This document shows, one piece after another, positions 42,482 through 51,956 of a stretch of DNA of 64,000 nt. Position 1 is the first letter of the stretch, and each line of letters opens with the position of its first letter. A program made the position numbers and the translations under genes. Origin of the DNA: CAYGZQ01 sp964354375 [NCBI: uncultured Planctomycetota bacterium] (GTDB taxonomy: Bacteria; JAJVIF01; JAPKYR01); NCBI GenBank assembly GCA_964354375.1, contig CAYGZQ010000012.1, forward strand, positions 1-64,000, read 5' to 3'. The notes beneath the pieces were generated by a model that made no database searches, was not told where the DNA came from, and saw only the letters and a program-made list of their open reading frames with translations.

Positions 42482-42561
42482 AGCCTTGACCTCGGAAAGT
42501 CGATTACCTTTCTCTCCCCAAGTGTAGCATATATTCGACGAATCGGATAGTCTTGTTGCAT
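42478..42561 (-). CDS. Possible 27-residue leader peptide of the XRE gene
   Basis: ATG 42561 has GGGAG 5 nt upstream and encodes a short basic peptide beginning MQQDYPIRRIYATL; its TGA shares ATGA with the XRE start, an arrangement typical of translational coupling. Too short for coding statistics; could be chance. Confidence 0.3.
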   Translation of the reverse strand: MQQDYPIRRIYATLGERKVIDFPRSRL

Positions 42562-42704
42562 AAAAACTCCCGCCTCGCCCCTTCGAATTCCGGGCAACCG
42601 TTTGACCTTCCGATTGTCCCTTAGTGTGTCCAGCCGAATTGTATGCGTGTTGTCGAGTTCGCTGTGATACAATTCCCGCATTCGAGTTGATTTCTGATTC
42701 CGCA

Positions 42705-44078
42705 ATGGGACAGGGCGAGACACATCCGGAAGATCACGGGCGGAAAGAACCCCGCCAGCCTGGCTCTTCGGGCAAGTCATCGGACGCGCCTGGAAGATTC
42801 CACGGGAAGTCGCGCAGGTCTGGTCGGTCGCGCGACGATTACAGGGCGAGGGAAGGCGGCCAAAGGAAACACCCCACCCCGCCCGTCCCCGAGCGCAGGC
42901 GCGATCGGCCCCCCCGAGAACATGACCCCGGACAGCATCCCGTGCGCGTCATGGCCGATTCCCAGTCAAAGAGCATCCTCAACATCACGAACCTGGCCAC
43001 GGTCGCGGTCCTGATCGGACTCATCATCTTCGTGGTGAAGATCGCTTCGGTATTCGGCATCTTCCTGTTCAGCTTCATCATCGCGTTCCTTCTGTTCCCG
43101 ATGGTGGAGTGGCTCAACAAGAGGCGCGTCCCGAGAGTTCTGGCGATTCTCATCGTGTACGTCGTGATCGGCGCGGTTCTCGTCGGCATCGCTGCGGCAC
43201 TCGTCCCGGCGATAATCGATCAGGCCAACTCCCTGTTTGAGCAGCTTCCCAAGCAATGGGAAGAGCAGATGGCTCCGAGGCTGGCTGCGCTGCAGGCGTA
43301 CCTGCAGTCGCGGGGCGTTTCCTCCGAGCACATACGGAACTACATGAGCAACGCGATCCCCACGATGCAGCAGTGGGGGATAACCATCGGCCAGAAGATC
43401 GTGACAGGTGTACAGGGGGCTGTCGGGGGAATCGTCAGCCTCTTGAGCGTGCCTATCATTGTGTTTTACCTGCTGCTCGACGCGCGCAGGATTCGCGAAA
43501 ACCTTATGTCCCTCGCTCCGAAACGTACGGCCAACGAAATCCAGAACCTTCTGAACAAGCTGGCCGAAATGCTCAACCATTACATTCGCGGGCAGCTTAT
43601 GCTCAGCTTCATCATGTTCGCGATCACCACGATCGCGCTTTCGATTCTGGGCGTACACCATGCGCTGCTTCTGGGCGTTCTTGCGGGACTGGTCGAGGTG
43701 ATACCGATCGTGGGGCCCACGATCTCGCTCGTGGCCGCGCTGCTCGTATGCTACTTCCTGCCCAGCACGAGCGGGCTTCTTTCCCTGGTTGCGATCGCCT
43801 GGCTGCGCCCTCTTATCGTTTTCGCTTTCTATATGGTGATCCAATGGGCCGAGGGCAACATACTGGTTCCCAGGATTATGGGCGGTACGCTCAACCTTCA
43901 CCCTCTTACCGTCATGTTTTCGCTTCTCGCGGGAGGTTACCTGGCAGGGATTTTCGGCATGCTGCTGGCGCTTCCTATCGCCGCGAGCCTGAAGGTTGTG
44001 TTCGAGATGTACTACCCGGCGTTTATCCAGCAGGTTGAGGACCTGGTGAGCAGAAAACCTCGCGAGAGTCCCCGTTGA
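42705..44078 (+). CDS. AI-2E family (PerM/TqsA-type) transporter
   Basis: 457 residues from ATG 42705; ATG 42951 is an alternative that would drop an 82-residue Arg/Pro/Gly-rich disordered extension. No clear ribosome site for either. Core: paired N-terminal helices (LIIFVVKIASVFGIFLFSFIIAFLLFPMVEWLNKRRVPR), periplasmic/cytoplasmic helical part, then the conserved PIIVFYLLLDARRIRENL and GLVEVIPIVGPTISLVAALLVCYF, VIQWAEGNILVPRIMG. This family exports small molecules or ions; AI-2 export is proven only for TqsA. Function here open. Overlaps the next frame by 4 bp only if that gene starts at its upstream TTG. Confidence 0.85.
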   Translation: MGQGETHPEDHGRKEPRQPGSSGKSSDAPGRFHGKSRRSGRSRDDYRAREGGQRKHPTPPVPERRRDRPPREHDPGQHPVRVMADSQSKSILNITNLATVAVLIGLIIFVVKIASVFGIFLFSFIIAFLLFPMVEWLNKRRVPRVLAILIVYVVIGAVLVGIAAALVPAIIDQANSLFEQLPKQWEEQMAPRLAALQAYLQSRGVSSEHIRNYMSNAIPTMQQWGITIGQKIVTGVQGAVGGIVSLLSVPIIVFYLLLDARRIRENLMSLAPKRTANEIQNLLNKLAEMLNHYIRGQLMLSFIMFAITTIALSILGVHHALLLGVLAGLVEVIPIVGPTISLVAALLVCYFLPSTSGLLSLVAIAWLRPLIVFAFYMVIQWAEGNILVPRIMGGTLNLHPLTVMFSLLAGGYLAGIFGMLLALPIAASLKVVFEMYYPAFIQQVEDLVSRKPRESPR

Positions 44079-44098
44079 CGGGGGGAAGATTTCGAGCG

Positions 44099-44815
44099 AT
44101 GCAAGATAACGGCGGTTCCACTGGATTCCTCGGTCGTCGATTCAAGAGTTGTCCATCGTGCGGCGAGCTCATCGGCTCCGACTCACTCGAATGCCGCTTC
44201 TGCAAGTCATGGCTTGGACCGCATGACCCCTCCGCGAGGGGTGTCCCATCCCGGCCTCCTTCCGCCTACACACCCGTCCAGCCCCCTCCGAGCACTTACC
44301 CCTCTCCCCCGGCACCAGTACGGGTCGAACCTAGATCCTGCTACACTGCGGAAGGCAAACGTATCCCGCCCGAGTACGGACCCGGTTTCGATCCTCATTC
44401 GTTCTGCTGGCCCGCGTTGTGGTTCGCCGACCTCTGGCACGCCGAAAAGGGGTTGCTGCCCGACGCTATGAAGCACTTCCGACTCAGGATCGTCTCCACC
44501 TTCCTGGGCGTATTCGCTTTCATTATTGTGGCGGGAGCAGGGACATCCGCGCGAAGCTCCCGGGACGCCCAGCTGGGCTTCGGTATCTCGCTCATGGTGA
44601 TCTGGTTCGCGACGCTCCTCGCGTCCGCAGTGCTGGCTTTCGTGGACGCTCAGACCGCGCACGGACGCTATATCGATTTCTTCAACAAGTCGGCCCTCAC
44701 CGGTTACTACTCGAGCGCGAAAAACCTGGCCATCGCCGTCTACTGGAGAATGCTCTTCGCGCCGTTCGCCGTTTTCCTCCTTGGATTCATCGCGATGCTG
44801 ACGGTCATGTCCTGA
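44099..44815 (+). CDS. Zinc-ribbon membrane protein, unknown function
   Basis: 238 residues from ATG 44099 with GGGGGA about 13 nt upstream. A zinc ribbon at ~18-36 (CPSCGELIGSDSLECRFCKSW), a Pro/Ser-rich linker (~45-85), then two or three hydrophobic segments (STFLGVFAFIIVAGAG, GISLMVIWFATLLASAVLAF, MLFAPFAVFLLGFIAML). The stretch FCWPALWFADLWHAEKG and GYYSSAKNLAIAVYWR look like membrane-interface segments, as in DUF2628-type proteins. Probably cotranscribed with the transporter upstream. Confidence 0.6.
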   Translation: MQDNGGSTGFLGRRFKSCPSCGELIGSDSLECRFCKSWLGPHDPSARGVPSRPPSAYTPVQPPPSTYPSPPAPVRVEPRSCYTAEGKRIPPEYGPGFDPHSFCWPALWFADLWHAEKGLLPDAMKHFRLRIVSTFLGVFAFIIVAGAGTSARSSRDAQLGFGISLMVIWFATLLASAVLAFVDAQTAHGRYIDFFNKSALTGYYSSAKNLAIAVYWRMLFAPFAVFLLGFIAMLTVMS

Positions 44816-44892
44816 GAAGACTCTCAGGCGGAGGAGAATCACGCAGGGAACCCCACCGCGCGGTTCCTATTCTCTGTGCTATTATTTCCGCC

Positions 44893-47484
44893 ATGCAGAA
44901 GCCGGCAGGACCGGAAGATCAACAGGTCGGGCTCGGTGTCGTTACCCGTGCGCCCGGGCCGACATCGCCCGGATCGGACCTCGGCCTGTGGGTCGGGCTT
45001 ATCGTCCTCTTCATCCCGCTTGTCGTCTACATCTATGCGCTATGCCCCACCGTTTTCGTCGGCGATGCGGGCGACTTCGTCACGGCGGCATACACTCTTG
45101 GCGTGCCGCATCCTCCGGGCTATCCGGTGTATACGATGCTCGGCCACCTTTTCACTCATCTCCCGATCCCCGGCGGCATCTCCGCTCCGGCCTATCGCAT
45201 GAACCTGATGTCCGCGCTCGCCGCATGGGCAGCCTGCGTGTTCATGTTCCTCTTCCTGAGGCGCGTGCTTCGCACCCAATGGGCAGCGCTCGCGGGTGCA
45301 CTGGTGCTCGCTTTCAGCCGGGAGTTCTGGGCCCACGCGGAGATCGCCGAAGTCTACACACTGCAGATTCTCTTTGTGACCCTGATGCTCTACCTCGCGG
45401 TCTTGTACGTGCAGGAGAAGAAGGTGGGCTGGGCCCTGTTTCTCGCTTTCGTAATGGGGCTCGCCATCGCGCACCAGTACGCGGTTCTGCTCTTCTACCC
45501 GGGAATCCTCATCTTCATCGGGCTCAACGGCGGGTTGCGCCTGCGATGGTACACATGGGCTCTGGCCATACTGATCGCTTTCATCGGGCTTACACCGTAC
45601 GCCTACCTCCCGATAGTCAAGTACAAAACACCGCTTGGAGAGGTCGTCTTTGTGAAGGACAAAGAGGAAGCTTCTCTTGTACCGATGGACAAGGTGGCGA
45701 TAGAGGATCCTCCCCTCGCCTATTTTCTGGACTATTTCACGCGACGCCTTTACACCAAGGCCCGCCAGTATACAAACGCGCCCGGCGTCCTGACCAACCG
45801 CACAACGACGCCGATGGTCCTCAAGAAGGCCCTGGAGGTCACCCGCGACGATTTCGAAATCCCGCTCATCATCTTCGCACTTCTGGGCTGGATCTCGCTC
45901 ATCCTCTCGTTACGCCGAAAAAAACGAAAGCCGGGAGATGAAGAGTCGCCGATTCCCATCGCGGCGTTCCTGCCCCCAGCGCTGGGCTACATCCTGTATT
46001 TCCTGGTCGTCCATTTCTATCCCTCCGGCGACATCCTCGCCGCTCCCCTCGAGAACATCGCGGTTGTCGTCCCACCGCTTCTGCTTCCGCTCGAGGCCGC
46101 ACTGGCCGCGATCATCGCGCTGGGATTCGATTTCGCGCAGCGGGGTATAGGCTCATACGTTCGCTCTCAGGGAGTCAAAGATCTGTCATCGAGCGAGAAA
46201 TACCGGGTCTTCACTATTCTGCTTGCCATAGCCGCTTTCACGCTGGTCGCGGTCAACCTGTACCGCAATGCCGAGTCCTGCGATAAGTCCCAGTCGGTCA
46301 TCTCCTACTACTACGCGCTCAATGTGCTGGACAGCTGCGACAAGGACGCGATCCTTCTGACGACCGGCGACGAGACCTTTCTTTTCTGGTATGTCCAGAG
46401 CTGTGTGCCGCCGCGGGATCCCTACGATCGTCTTCCCGGCTACCGCAAGGATGTCTGGGCCACAAACTGGATCCACAACCTGCCCGGTCTCGAACTCCTC
46501 GAAAAGGGCGAGCCCTATGCGATGGCTGTGGTGACCGAGAGATTCATCGCGAGCTCGACGTATTACAGAGACTATCTTGCCGCGCACGATGTTCCGCTGA
46601 TCGAGCCCGACTACGGCGCTCGTCCGATCAATTCGACATTCGTGTCGTCCTCTTTCGTCGACAGCGGCGTGATCATGTACCTCGACGTCGTGCTGCAGGG
46701 AATCACGTTCTCGTTCCGGCGACCGGGGGACGTGCCGGATGCCTCGCTGCCCGATGTCCACCCGAGAGCCGATATGGGGCAGGTGGAGTCCGGTGCGGCG
46801 CCCATGATGGTCGTGGACTACTTCGACGCGCGGCCGTTCAAGGAATACAAGCGTGCCGGCCTGCCTCAATTCGAAGGCGCCGAGACCGACATCAGCGAGC
46901 TCGCCAAGTCGGACTATATCCCCGTCAACCTCGACGCGCAGGAGCTGGAGGTCCTGGGTCGATACCAGGACGCACTATATCGCTTCGGAGTCCAGGCGCT
47001 TCTCGAAGACACCCCTGAATCTGATCAAGAGGCCGTCAGCTACCTCTTCCGCTGCGTAAGCCTGCATCCCGCCAACTGGTTCGGATGGAAAGAGCTCGGC
47101 GACGCTTTCTTTTCGACGGGACGGATCGACAGCGCCGAGCAGGCCTATCGCACGCTACTGGATCTGGGTACGGTCGAGAGCGACATAGACCCCGATATGC
47201 TCGCCGCCGCTCACGCCCAGCTTGGCCACGTCGCCCTGATCCATGGTGGAAACCTGACTGGTGAGGACAAGGAAAGAGCTCTCGCAGCAGCCGAGAATGA
47301 GGCCCGGATTGCCCTCGCCCTCAACCCCGACGACAAGGTCGCAGCAGCCGTGCTGGCCGAAATCCAGCGTCAGCGCTCGGAATCCCGAACCGAGGGCGGG
47401 GGTCAACCCGCAACCGGAAACGAGCAGCCGAGCGATGAAGGCGGGCTGCACAGCTTCGAGCCGCCACCCACATCGGGCGACTGA
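44893..47484 (+). CDS. DUF2723 membrane glycosyltransferase-like protein with C-terminal TPR (paralogue)
   Basis: 863 residues from ATG 44893; a longer open frame overlaps the previous gene and is ignored. Same plan as the gene at 30257: first loop CPTVFVGDAGDFVTAAYTLGVPHPPGYPVYTMLG with Asp-Ala-Gly-Asp in place of Asp-Ser-Gly-Glu; ten or more transmembrane helices to ~600; periplasmic part (TTGDETFLFWYVQ, comparable to NWDDIFTLWYLQ in the other copy); C-terminal TPR units at ~690-840 and a Gly/Pro/Glu-rich tail. Likely a GT-C type enzyme that modifies exported proteins or glycans; the acceptor is unknown. Confidence 0.85.
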   Translation: MQKPAGPEDQQVGLGVVTRAPGPTSPGSDLGLWVGLIVLFIPLVVYIYALCPTVFVGDAGDFVTAAYTLGVPHPPGYPVYTMLGHLFTHLPIPGGISAPAYRMNLMSALAAWAACVFMFLFLRRVLRTQWAALAGALVLAFSREFWAHAEIAEVYTLQILFVTLMLYLAVLYVQEKKVGWALFLAFVMGLAIAHQYAVLLFYPGILIFIGLNGGLRLRWYTWALAILIAFIGLTPYAYLPIVKYKTPLGEVVFVKDKEEASLVPMDKVAIEDPPLAYFLDYFTRRLYTKARQYTNAPGVLTNRTTTPMVLKKALEVTRDDFEIPLIIFALLGWISLILSLRRKKRKPGDEESPIPIAAFLPPALGYILYFLVVHFYPSGDILAAPLENIAVVVPPLLLPLEAALAAIIALGFDFAQRGIGSYVRSQGVKDLSSSEKYRVFTILLAIAAFTLVAVNLYRNAESCDKSQSVISYYYALNVLDSCDKDAILLTTGDETFLFWYVQSCVPPRDPYDRLPGYRKDVWATNWIHNLPGLELLEKGEPYAMAVVTERFIASSTYYRDYLAAHDVPLIEPDYGARPINSTFVSSSFVDSGVIMYLDVVLQGITFSFRRPGDVPDASLPDVHPRADMGQVESGAAPMMVVDYFDARPFKEYKRAGLPQFEGAETDISELAKSDYIPVNLDAQELEVLGRYQDALYRFGVQALLEDTPESDQEAVSYLFRCVSLHPANWFGWKELGDAFFSTGRIDSAEQAYRTLLDLGTVESDIDPDMLAAAHAQLGHVALIHGGNLTGEDKERALAAAENEARIALALNPDDKVAAAVLAEIQRQRSESRTEGGGQPATGNEQPSDEGGLHSFEPPPTSGD

Positions 47485-47485
47485 C

Positions 47486-47977
47486 CTATCTCGATTTTTC
47501 GACTCGGATTTTCTCGAGCAAAGAGCTTGTCGAGTAATGCTTGGAGAAAGGGATTATCTCGACCCTTCCGCCGTATTCCTCCACGATTTCCTTGCCCACG
47601 ACATCCTCGGCCTTGTAGTCCTCGCCTTTTACCAGGATCATCGGCCTGACCGCCCGTATGAGCTCCACCGGGGTGTCCTCGTCGAACATCACGACCCAGT
47701 TTACGACCTCAAGGGCCGCCAGCATCAGCGCCCTGGAATGCTCGTCGAGTATCGGCCTCGACGGCCCCTTCAGCCTGCGCGTGGATTCGTCCGTGTTCAA
47801 CCCCACCATCAGGGCGTCCCCGAGCATCCTTGCCCTTATCAGGATGTCCACGTGCCCGGGATGGATAAGATCGAAGCACCCGTTTGTAAAGACCAGGGTG
47901 CGACCCGCCACGCGCATCTCCCTCGAGACTTCCTCCGCCTTGGCCCGGTCGATGATTTTTTTCTCGAGCTTCTTCAT
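47486..47977 (-). CDS. rfaE2: D-glycero-beta-D-manno-heptose 1-phosphate adenylyltransferase
   Basis: 163 residues from ATG 47977. Nucleotidyltransferase fold with TNGCFDLIHPGHVDIL (HxGH motif) near residue 28-43 and a later YSTSSLLEKIR, replacing the usual ISTT/STS motif. This is the stand-alone C-terminal (RfaE2) domain of HldE, which makes ADP-heptose for lipopolysaccharide core; it shows a diderm envelope. The kinase half is not in the window. It follows purD by 25 bp, so both are probably in one transcript. Confidence 0.88.
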   Translation of the reverse strand: MKKLEKKIIDRAKAEEVSREMRVAGRTLVFTNGCFDLIHPGHVDILIRARMLGDALMVGLNTDESTRRLKGPSRPILDEHSRALMLAALEVVNWVVMFDEDTPVELIRAVRPMILVKGEDYKAEDVVGKEIVEEYGGRVEIIPFSKHYSTSSLLEKIRVEKSR

Positions 47978-48002
47978 GTCATGCCCGCCGCGACGGCACT
48001 TC

Positions 48003-49283
48003 TCATCCGACCGGCACAAGCTCGCGGCCGATGTCGGTCCGGTAGAAAAGCCCCTTCAGCTTGCACCCGGCTATCGCGTCGTACACCTTCTTCCTGCATT
48101 CACGAAAATCCTCGCCCAGAGCGGTCACCGCGACAACCCGTCCGCCGCTCGTCAGGTACTTCTTCCCGTCTTTCCGTGTTCCCGCATGGAAGATAATCAG
48201 GTCGCGGTTCCGTTCGAGCGCATTTATGTCGTCCGTGATGTCGACTCCCTTGCGGTACTTTTCCGGGTAGCCCTCGCTCGCAAGTATCACCGCCAGCGAC
48301 TTTCGACCCGATTGGCTCAGTCGCACGCCTTTGAGATTCCCCTTCGATCCGGCAACGAGTGCCGACAGGAAATCGCCCTCCATGAGCGGGAGCACCGCCT
48401 GCGCCTCCGGGTCTCCGAATCGGCAGTTGAATTCAATGAGATACGGACCGTTCTCGGTGATCATCAGCCCGAAATAGAGACATCCGCGGTAGTCGATGTT
48501 CTCTTTCTGAAGGCCCGCGACCGTCGGTTCCACGATCTCGGTCATAATGAGATCATCGAGGTCGGGCGTGACCTTCGGTGTGGGCGCGAACACGCCCATT
48601 CCGCCGGTGTTCGGACCCTTGTTGCCGTCGAACGCCCGCTTGTGATCCTGGGAATACGGGAGCCTGATGCAGTCGGGTCCGGCAACCAGCGTCATGAGCG
48701 TGGTCTCGAAACCCTGGAGGCGCTCCTCAATGACGATGCGCTTCCCGGAATCGCCGAATTTTCTCTCAAGAAGGATGGTATCGACCGCCGCGTGCGCGTC
48801 AATCGGGTCGTCGCACACGATGGCCCCCTTTCCCTGGGCCAGACCGTCCGCCTTCACCACGCACGTCTCCTCGATTTGTTTATCAATAAATCTGTGGGCG
48901 CGATCTGCATCGTCGAACACCCGCCACTCCGCAGTAGGAATCCCGTTCCGCTCGCAGAACTCCTTCGCGAAAATCTTGCTCCCCTCCAGAAGCGCGCCGG
49001 CCTTTCCGGGTCCGAATACGGCCACTTTCGACGACCGCAGCTCGTCTGCGATCCCGCCCACCAGCGGCGCCTCCGGACCTACGACGACAAGATTGACATC
49101 GTTCGACGCGCAGAAGTCGAGCACCTCCGGGCGGCTGTCGCAGTCCAGTTCCGCATTCTCTCCGAGTGCCTCGGTTCCGGCATTCCCGGGAGCAACCGTG
49201 ATTTTCGGCTCTCCCAAGCTTCGCGATATCGCCCACGCGAGAGCGTGTTCCCGACCACCAGATCCCAGCACAAGTACGTGCAT
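48003..49283 (-). CDS. purD: Phosphoribosylamine-glycine ligase
   Basis: 426 residues from ATG 49283 (GAGGAG 10 nt upstream); the longer open frame is not used. Begins MHVLVLGSGGREHALAW, the PurD start; ATP-grasp features include GPEAPLVGGIADEL, GKGAIVCDD, and NTGGMGVFAPTP (substrate and ATP loop), plus EFNCRFGDPEAQAVLPL with the Mg-binding Glu/Asn. Catalyses the second step of purine synthesis, joining glycine to phosphoribosylamine. Full length. Confidence 0.96.
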   Translation of the reverse strand: MHVLVLGSGGREHALAWAISRSLGEPKITVAPGNAGTEALGENAELDCDSRPEVLDFCASNDVNLVVVGPEAPLVGGIADELRSSKVAVFGPGKAGALLEGSKIFAKEFCERNGIPTAEWRVFDDADRAHRFIDKQIEETCVVKADGLAQGKGAIVCDDPIDAHAAVDTILLERKFGDSGKRIVIEERLQGFETTLMTLVAGPDCIRLPYSQDHKRAFDGNKGPNTGGMGVFAPTPKVTPDLDDLIMTEIVEPTVAGLQKENIDYRGCLYFGLMITENGPYLIEFNCRFGDPEAQAVLPLMEGDFLSALVAGSKGNLKGVRLSQSGRKSLAVILASEGYPEKYRKGVDITDDINALERNRDLIIFHAGTRKDGKKYLTSGGRVVAVTALGEDFRECRKKVYDAIAGCKLKGLFYRTDIGRELVPVG

Positions 49284-49374
49284 GTGCTCTGCTCCTCTTC
49301 CCGGCCCTTTTGCGTTGCGAGAGCCATTGTACGGGTCGGGTTCCTGCAACGCAACCCGGCCGCTGGAAATGCCC

Positions 49375-49403
49375 TTGACACTTTTTGTAACTAATGGTAT
49401 CCT
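49375..49403 (+). promoter_or_regulatory. Sigma70 promoter of the carboxypeptidase-repeat lipoprotein
   Basis: TTGACA (49375-49380), 17-bp spacer, TATCCT (49398-49403); leader of about 165 nt to the ATG at 49575. The gap 49284-49574 otherwise holds only this leader. Confidence 0.65.
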
Positions 49404-49574
49404 CTCGATGTCGGCGGGTCGGGAATGTTCTTTACATACGTACTTTTCCCGGGTGAAGCTGAGCCGACAGGAAAACACTCTTGTTTTTCATTAACCTTTT
49501 GAGTATGCTGTACCGTCACTAGTGACCCGACTACAGCACCGGGTACTGATACTATTTCCCCGGTGGGAGGCATC

Positions 49575-51086
49575 ATGCGCACGACACGACGAGCATCTCT
49601 TTTGACAATCTGCGTCGCGATTCTGCTTCTGATCGGAGCTTGCTCGGCAGGCGGCGGAAGTCCGGTAACGCCCGACAACGGTCCGGACCTCTCCAAGTAC
49701 GCAAGCAGCGTACAGGGATATGTCTACCAGAACGGTGGACCCGTCACCGGCGGACTCGTCTACATCTACGACCTGTCCACCCTCAAGCTCTTCAATCAGG
49801 CCGAAATTCAGCCGAGCGGCGGTTTTGTCGCAGGCGTCGATGAGGGCCAGTATCTGCTCTTCGCCTTCAGCCCGACCGGCTGGCAGAATCCGCAGCTTGA
49901 GGCCGATTTCTCCAGTTACATCAATGTCGAGCCTGAAAACGAATACAGGGCGGATATCGAGCTCACCCGGACCCTCGAGGCCGGCGATGAGCTTGTTTTC
50001 GGATTCGTGACTTCGAGCGAGAACGATAATCCTGTCGGCGACGCGACGGTTTCCGCAGCCGGGCGATCCACGAAGTCCGACGGGTATGGATTTTACGCCA
50101 TGGCGGTGCCCGCAGGCACGTCCGATTTCACTATCTCCGCCCCCGGTTTCTTCGACCTCAAGAAGGACACGCGCGAGGGTCAGGCCGCAGGGGACTACTA
50201 CGACACCCCGTTCTTCGAGCTGAATCCGATGAGCACCTCAGGGTCGTCCATCGGCGGCAAGGTGAGGGACGTTTTCGACGGCACGGGCCTGGGAGGGGTC
50301 AGGGTCACACTGACACTCCCGGCGCTGACTGAATTCGGACCGATACGCTATCTCACCAACATGGGGGGCGAGTACAGGTTCTTCAACCTCCAGGAGGGCA
50401 TCTACCGCCTGTATTTCGAGCGCCCCGGTTATGTGAGCGGCTCCCGCGACGGTCTGGTGATTAAGGAGCAGGACGAGGTCATCATTAACGTTTTCATGCA
50501 CCGCGATGAGAGCAACCGCGCCAGCGTATGGGGCTACGTGAACTCGGCAAGCGTGCCTCTCCCCATCTCCGGCGCGAGGGTTACCGCCTGCAATCCGCTC
50601 CTGGGCAGCTACAGGGCGACCACCAACCCGACCGGTTATTACAGGCTGAACCAGGTTATCCCGGGCAACTATACAATCACCATCGTCGCCCCAGGCACGG
50701 GTGTCACATACTACGAGGCCTCAAGCACGTTCCAGACAATCGTCCCCGGCGACAATCGCGTCGACTTTGCCCTCAGATACATCAATGAAGGCGTTCTCCG
50801 AGGGAAGGTTGTCGTGCTCGGCGGTGGAACCGGCTTTTTTGCCTTCCCGCCCGCCGGAGTACAGATCACCGCTGAGAAGGTCGGGGGATCGATGAGCGGC
50901 ATCAAGTTCAGGACGTCCACGAACGGCCAGGGGATTTTCGTTTTCAACGGCATTCCGATGGGCATCTACAAGATCGACGGAAGGGCCGAGTACAGCCCCT
51001 CAGAGATCTACACGGGCACAATGTTCAATGTCATGGTGAACTCCGGTACTACTACGGCTGTCGACTTCGAGCTGACCATGAATTGA
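49575..51086 (+). CDS. Lipoprotein with carboxypeptidase-regulatory-like repeats
   Basis: 503 residues; GGGAGG 6 nt before ATG 49575. Signal MRTTRRASLLTICVAILLLIGAC with lipobox GAC. Four or five beta-sandwich domains of the CarboxypepD_reg/CnaB kind: starts at ~45 (SVQGYVYQNGGPVTGGLVYIYD), ~140 (FGFVTSSENDNPVGDATVSAAG), ~220 (GGKVRDVFDGTGLGGVRVTL), ~315 (WGYVNSASVPLPISGARVTA) and ~405 (RGKVVVLGGGTGFFAFPPAGVQI), each with the typical GYYRL or YRFFN turn and NYTITI end. No peptidase domain. Probably an extended stalk at the cell surface. Strong terminator follows. Confidence 0.82.
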   Translation: MRTTRRASLLTICVAILLLIGACSAGGGSPVTPDNGPDLSKYASSVQGYVYQNGGPVTGGLVYIYDLSTLKLFNQAEIQPSGGFVAGVDEGQYLLFAFSPTGWQNPQLEADFSSYINVEPENEYRADIELTRTLEAGDELVFGFVTSSENDNPVGDATVSAAGRSTKSDGYGFYAMAVPAGTSDFTISAPGFFDLKKDTREGQAAGDYYDTPFFELNPMSTSGSSIGGKVRDVFDGTGLGGVRVTLTLPALTEFGPIRYLTNMGGEYRFFNLQEGIYRLYFERPGYVSGSRDGLVIKEQDEVIINVFMHRDESNRASVWGYVNSASVPLPISGARVTACNPLLGSYRATTNPTGYYRLNQVIPGNYTITIVAPGTGVTYYEASSTFQTIVPGDNRVDFALRYINEGVLRGKVVVLGGGTGFFAFPPAGVQITAEKVGGSMSGIKFRTSTNGQGIFVFNGIPMGIYKIDGRAEYSPSEIYTGTMFNVMVNSGTTTAVDFELTMN

Positions 51087-51111
51087 CTTTCCCGTGGTTC
51101 CAGTTGACATA

Positions 51112-51136
51112 GCCTCCCATGCCGGGAGGCTTTTTT
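51112..51136 (+). terminator. Rho-independent terminator
   Basis: Stem GCCTCCC / GGGAGGC (51112-51118 and 51124-51130), loop ATGCC, followed by six T. Ends the carboxypeptidase-repeat lipoprotein transcript. Confidence 0.93.
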
Positions 51137-51288
51137 GTTGCGCGCATTTCATTGATCCTGAGCCTTTCCAACGGGTGGGTTATGGAGTATCATATTCCTG
51201 ACCAAATGGAAGGTTCTGATTCCGTTACGGCTGTCGCACAGCCGGGTTCTGAGAAGGTCTGATAATAGTGACCGAACGAGGCTACGGC

Positions 51289-51882
51289 ATGAAGGAACTG
51301 GTTGTACATTCCATTATGTACGACCTCTTGAACAAGACCCCCGTCGTCATCCTCAAGGAGGTTAACGGGGACCGCTACCTGCCTATCCTCATCGGGATCT
51401 ACGAGGCGAACGCCATAGACATGGGTCTCAAGAACATCCCGTTCCCCCGACCCATGACGCATGACCTTCTGAATCACATCCTCGAGAGACTCCAGCGATC
51501 GGTGGAGTTCATACACATCACCCATATCGAGGACAGCACGTTCTACGCGAGCATCATCCTCTACAATGAGGGGGAGAAAATCGAGGTCGACGCGAGGCCG
51601 TCCGACGCGATCGCCCTCGCTATCCGCACGAAGAGTCCCATCCTGGTGAACGAAGAGATTCTCACCCAGGCCGGCATTCCCCTCAAGGCCATGCGGCGAG
51701 AGGACAAGCCGGAGCTCGACGAAGCTCAGACCCCCGATTTCGAGGCAGGCGGCCCTACGCAGCCCCGCGGGAGAGCGGACGATCTCACGTCCTTCAGAGA
51801 TTTCATCGACAACGTCAAACCGGAGGATTTCTTCAAGGACATTGAAGACGATGACGATGATCTGGGCGGGCTCCACAACTGA
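51289..51882 (+). CDS. Bifunctional nuclease (DUF151) domain protein
   Basis: 197 residues from ATG 51289 (GAGG 9 nt upstream); GTG 51268 is possible. The first ~130 residues match the BFN/DUF151 domain: KELVVHSIMYDLLNKTPVVILKE, GDRYLPILIGIYEANAIDMGL, RPMTHDLLNHIL, DSTFYASIIL and DARPSDAIALAIRTKSPI. A UVR motif is absent; the C-terminal ~55 residues are acidic and disordered (DIEDDDDDL). Plant BFN1-like proteins cut RNA and DNA; bacterial homologues have no agreed role. Single gene between two terminators. Confidence 0.88.
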   Translation: MKELVVHSIMYDLLNKTPVVILKEVNGDRYLPILIGIYEANAIDMGLKNIPFPRPMTHDLLNHILERLQRSVEFIHITHIEDSTFYASIILYNEGEKIEVDARPSDAIALAIRTKSPILVNEEILTQAGIPLKAMRREDKPELDEAQTPDFEAGGPTQPRGRADDLTSFRDFIDNVKPEDFFKDIEDDDDDLGGLHN

Positions 51883-51915
51883 GACCTTCCGTATCACCTA
51901 TTGGACAGAACCAGC

Positions 51916-51940
51916 CTCCCGCATTGTCGGGAGTTTTTTT
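51916..51940 (+). terminator. Rho-independent terminator
   Basis: Stem CTCCCG / CGGGAG (51916-51921 and 51928-51933) with loop CATTGT, followed by seven T. Ends the DUF151 transcript. Confidence 0.9.
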
Positions 51941-51956
51941 CGAACATGGGGACAGG

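Noticed and set aside
42562-42780. N-terminal part of the 100-codon frame upstream of the XRE gene
   Set aside because: Overlaps the start of the AI-2E transporter on the other strand and has no ribosome site or recognisable sequence.
47658-49394. 578-codon open frame on the plus strand
   Set aside because: Antisense to purD and rfaE2; the composition is that of a GC-rich shadow.
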